DNA of 8,972 nucleotides from Campylobacteraceae bacterium (lineage in GTDB: Bacteria > Campylobacterota > Campylobacteria > Campylobacterales > Sulfurospirillaceae). This document shows, in pieces, positions 7,160 to 8,972 of the stretch. The stretch spans positions 884 to 9,855 of the forward strand of contig JAFLKZ010000178.1 of the NCBI GenBank assembly GCA_019162915.1, read 5' to 3'. The notes under the pieces are model-generated. The model was given only the letters and a program-made list of their open reading frames with translations. It ran no database searches and was not told the DNA's origin. Each line of letters starts with the position of its first letter. Position 1 is the first letter of the stretch. The position numbers were made by a program, and so were the translations under genes.

Positions 7160-8357
7160 AGTAGGATTGAGTGGATTTGCACTTTTGGCATTGTGGTTTG
7201 GTGCAGCTATCTCTTTAGCCGAGATTTTTACAGGAGGACTTTTAGCGCCGCTTGGTTTTATGGATGGACTGAAAGCTATTTTACTAGGACATCTTATTGG
7301 TGGGACTATCCTTCTCCTTGGCGGTTATATCGGAGCGCAAAGTAAGTTACCTGCTATTATGTCGACTCGAATTTCATTTGGAAGTTATGGCTCATACCTC
7401 TTTTCATTACTTAATGTTTTGCAACTTATCGGTTGGACGGCGGTGATGATTATCTCTGGTGGGCGTGCTGCTAATGAACTTGGTAAGGCTTTGTTTGGAT
7501 TTGATAATATCACTATCTGGTCAGTTGGCATTGGTTCGTTAATTTGTCTTTGGATACTGCTTGGTAAAGAGGGTTTTAAAAAACTCAATGTTATCGCGGT
7601 CGTTTTACTTTTTGCCTTAACTCTTCTGTTATGTGGTGTCGTATTTGAGCAAAGTAGTGTGTTTTCGAGTGTTGGCACAGGTGAAATGTCTTTTGGTTCT
7701 GCTTTAGAGCTAAGTGTGATTATGCCTCTTTCATGGCTTCCACTTATCAGTGATTATACACGTTTTGCACAAAATAAAAAATCAGGTTTAATGGGAAGTT
7801 TCTTAGGCTATTTTATTGGTAGCTCACTCATGTACACGATTGGTTTAGCGATTGCATTGTATGCCAAAGATGCTGATGTCGGCACGATGATGTTAGCACT
7901 TAATCTAGGATTTTTTGCACTTGGTATCGTTTTACTCTCCACCGTAACGACTACTTTTTTGGATGCGTATTCTGCTGGTGTGACCTTTTTAAATGTTTTT
8001 CCACAAATGAATGAAAAAAAAGTTGCATTTATCATGGCAATTATCGGACTTGTGGTTGCTATCTTTACACCAATCGAGCAGTATGAGAACTTTTTATATG
8101 CGATTGGTTCAGTTTTTGGACCACTTTTTGCGATTGTTTTAACAGATTATTTCTTTTTCAATAAAATACATATTGAGCCGACTTTACGTTTACATGTAGG
8201 CTCTTTTGTCGTGTGGGCAGTAGGTGTTGGTCTTTATTATCAGTTTATTACTTTAGATTTCTTTTTTGGGTCTACTTTACCGGTAATGGCGATGACAAGT
8301 ATTTTATTTATTATGACTAAAAAGGTGATGAGCTCATGGAAATTAGAAAGCAAATAA
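7146..8357 (+). CDS. cytX: NCS1-family hydroxymethylpyrimidine transporter
   Basis: This inner-membrane permease of 403 residues has about 12 hydrophobic helices. It belongs to the nucleobase:cation symporter-1 family, whose riboswitch-linked branch CytX is predicted to import HMP. Family features include the N-terminal GLSGFALLALWFGAAIS helix, the SFGSYGSYLFSLLN-IGW segment, and WLPLISDYTRF (residues 197-207, with Asp203-Tyr-Thr-Arg), a phrase common to NCS1 carriers. The start is ATG at 7146: AGGAG at 7135-7139 lies 6 nt upstream, and the protein then begins MIENKVGLSGF as relatives do. The open frame extends upstream within thiD to an ATG at 7026, but that start would add a meaningless 40-residue extension. 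It overlaps thiD by 14 nt and thiM by 22 nt, so all three are probably translated together under the TPP riboswitch. The substrate is inferred mainly from the operon. Confidence 0.9.
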   Translation: MIENKVGLSGFALLALWFGAAISLAEIFTGGLLAPLGFMDGLKAILLGHLIGGTILLLGGYIGAQSKLPAIMSTRISFGSYGSYLFSLLNVLQLIGWTAVMIISGGRAANELGKALFGFDNITIWSVGIGSLICLWILLGKEGFKKLNVIAVVLLFALTLLLCGVVFEQSSVFSSVGTGEMSFGSALELSVIMPLSWLPLISDYTRFAQNKKSGLMGSFLGYFIGSSLMYTIGLAIALYAKDADVGTMMLALNLGFFALGIVLLSTVTTTFLDAYSAGVTFLNVFPQMNEKKVAFIMAIIGLVVAIFTPIEQYENFLYAIGSVFGPLFAIVLTDYFFFNKIHIEPTLRLHVGSFVVWAVGVGLYYQFITLDFFFGSTLPVMAMTSILFIMTKKVMSSWKLESK

Positions 8358-8972
8358 ACGAAGCTTTGGCACAAGTCAAAGTAAAAAGACCTTTAGTTCA
8401 TCATCTTACCAACTATGTGACCGTCAATGACTGTGCCAATGTCGTGTTAGCCATTGGGGCGAGTCCTGTGATGGCAGATGAAGTAAAAGAAGTCGAAGAA
8501 ATGGTAAGCATTTGTAATGCACTTGTTTTAAATATTGGGACGGGCAATGAGCGAACGTTAGAAGCCATGATTAAAGTTGGAAAAATGGCAAATGCTCAAA
8601 ATATTCCTGTTCTTCTTGACCCTGTTGGTGTAGGCGCAACCCCTTTTCGCTTTAAGAGTGTTGCAAAGCTCCTCAAGAAGATACGTTTTAGTGTTATCCG
8701 TGGCAATATGGCAGAGATTAAAACAGTAGCAGGCTTAGAAGCCAAAAGTGCAGGGGTTGATTCACTAGAGGATGAAAGTGATGGTGCCAAAGTTGCCAAA
8801 AATTTAGCACTTAAATTAGGGTGTGTCATCGCCATTACGGGTAAAACAGATATTGTGAGTGATGGAATAACGACTTATTTGTTAGACAATGGTGATATCA
8901 ACCTTACGAAAGTGACAGGAACTGGTTGCATGAGCAGTTCACTCATCGGCAGTTTTTTAGGAGCTTCTAACA
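8336..8972 (+). CDS. thiM: Hydroxyethylthiazole kinase, C-terminus cut by the window edge
   Basis: ThiM phosphorylates 4-methyl-5-(2-hydroxyethyl)thiazole (THZ), salvaging the thiazole half of thiamin. The window holds 212 codons of a protein usually about 260-270 residues long. HHLTNYVTVNDCANVVLAIGASPVMADE (residues 22-49 as a whole) is the family signature region for thiazole binding; LLDPVGVGAT around Asp95 and TGTGCMSS with Cys198 form the nucleotide and anion-hole site, and Cys198 has the same number as the active-site cysteine of the Bacillus subtilis enzyme. The ATG at 8336 lies inside the end of cytX (22-nt overlap), with GGTGA at 8324-8328 as ribosome binding site 7 nt upstream. It follows thiD and cytX under the TPP riboswitch; thiE would be the natural next gene but is outside the window. 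Confidence 0.95.
   Translation, partial: MEIRKQINEALAQVKVKRPLVHHLTNYVTVNDCANVVLAIGASPVMADEVKEVEEMVSICNALVLNIGTGNERTLEAMIKVGKMANAQNIPVLLDPVGVGATPFRFKSVAKLLKKIRFSVIRGNMAEIKTVAGLEAKSAGVDSLEDESDGAKVAKNLALKLGCVIAITGKTDIVSDGITTYLLDNGDINLTKVTGTGCMSSSLIGSFLGASN

Noticed and set aside
7385..8835. Minus-strand open frames opposite cytX and thiM (7385-7678, 7808-8035, 8596-8835)
   Set aside because: They lie opposite conserved, motif-bearing coding sequence and encode low-complexity, unrecognisable peptides.

Overview
The window is AT-rich (by eye roughly two-thirds A+T) and looks like a chromosomal piece of a Campylobacterota (epsilonproteobacterial) genome. A Sulfurospirillum-like organism is my best guess from codon use, gene style and the AT-rich promoters that mostly lack a -35 box. 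This is inference from appearance, not a database match.

Layout. Positions 1-1445 (minus strand) hold the N-terminal 481 codons of a single-chain restriction-modification enzyme: a PD-(D/E)xK-type nuclease segment followed by an N6-adenine methyltransferase, cut off by the left edge. It is divergent from rnpB, the RNase P RNA gene (about 1550-1948). All genes from rnpB to the right edge lie on the plus strand. Directly after rnpB comes a CPA2-type monovalent cation/proton antiporter (1975-3156, TTG start). After a 35-nt gap comes a large membrane-bound cyclic-di-GMP enzyme (3192-6143) with tandem periplasmic Cache sensor domains, PAS, GGDEF and EAL.

A sigma-70-like promoter whose -35 box overlaps the stop codon of that gene drives a TPP riboswitch (about 6184-6282). 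The riboswitch heads a thiamin-precursor operon: thiD (HMP/HMP-P kinase), cytX (NCS1-family HMP transporter) and thiM (hydroxyethylthiazole kinase, cut by the right edge). The three genes overlap by 14 and 22 nt, which indicates translational coupling. Together they import or salvage the pyrimidine and thiazole halves of thiamin and phosphorylate them under TPP feedback. The partner needed to join them, thiamin phosphate synthase (ThiE), would be expected just downstream, outside the window.

Nothing here is clearly a new biological system. The best leads for a second look are: a directional decamer TTTACATGTA found five times, always on the plus strand; an altered ion-site motif in the antiporter (Gly-Glu where relatives have Asp-Asp, Asn-Asp or Gln-Asp); an RNase P RNA whose L15 loop seems to lack the usual GGU; and a c-di-GMP enzyme that keeps both active sites plus the inhibitory site. 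No tRNAs, CRISPR arrays, insertion sequences or convincing intrinsic terminators were seen.
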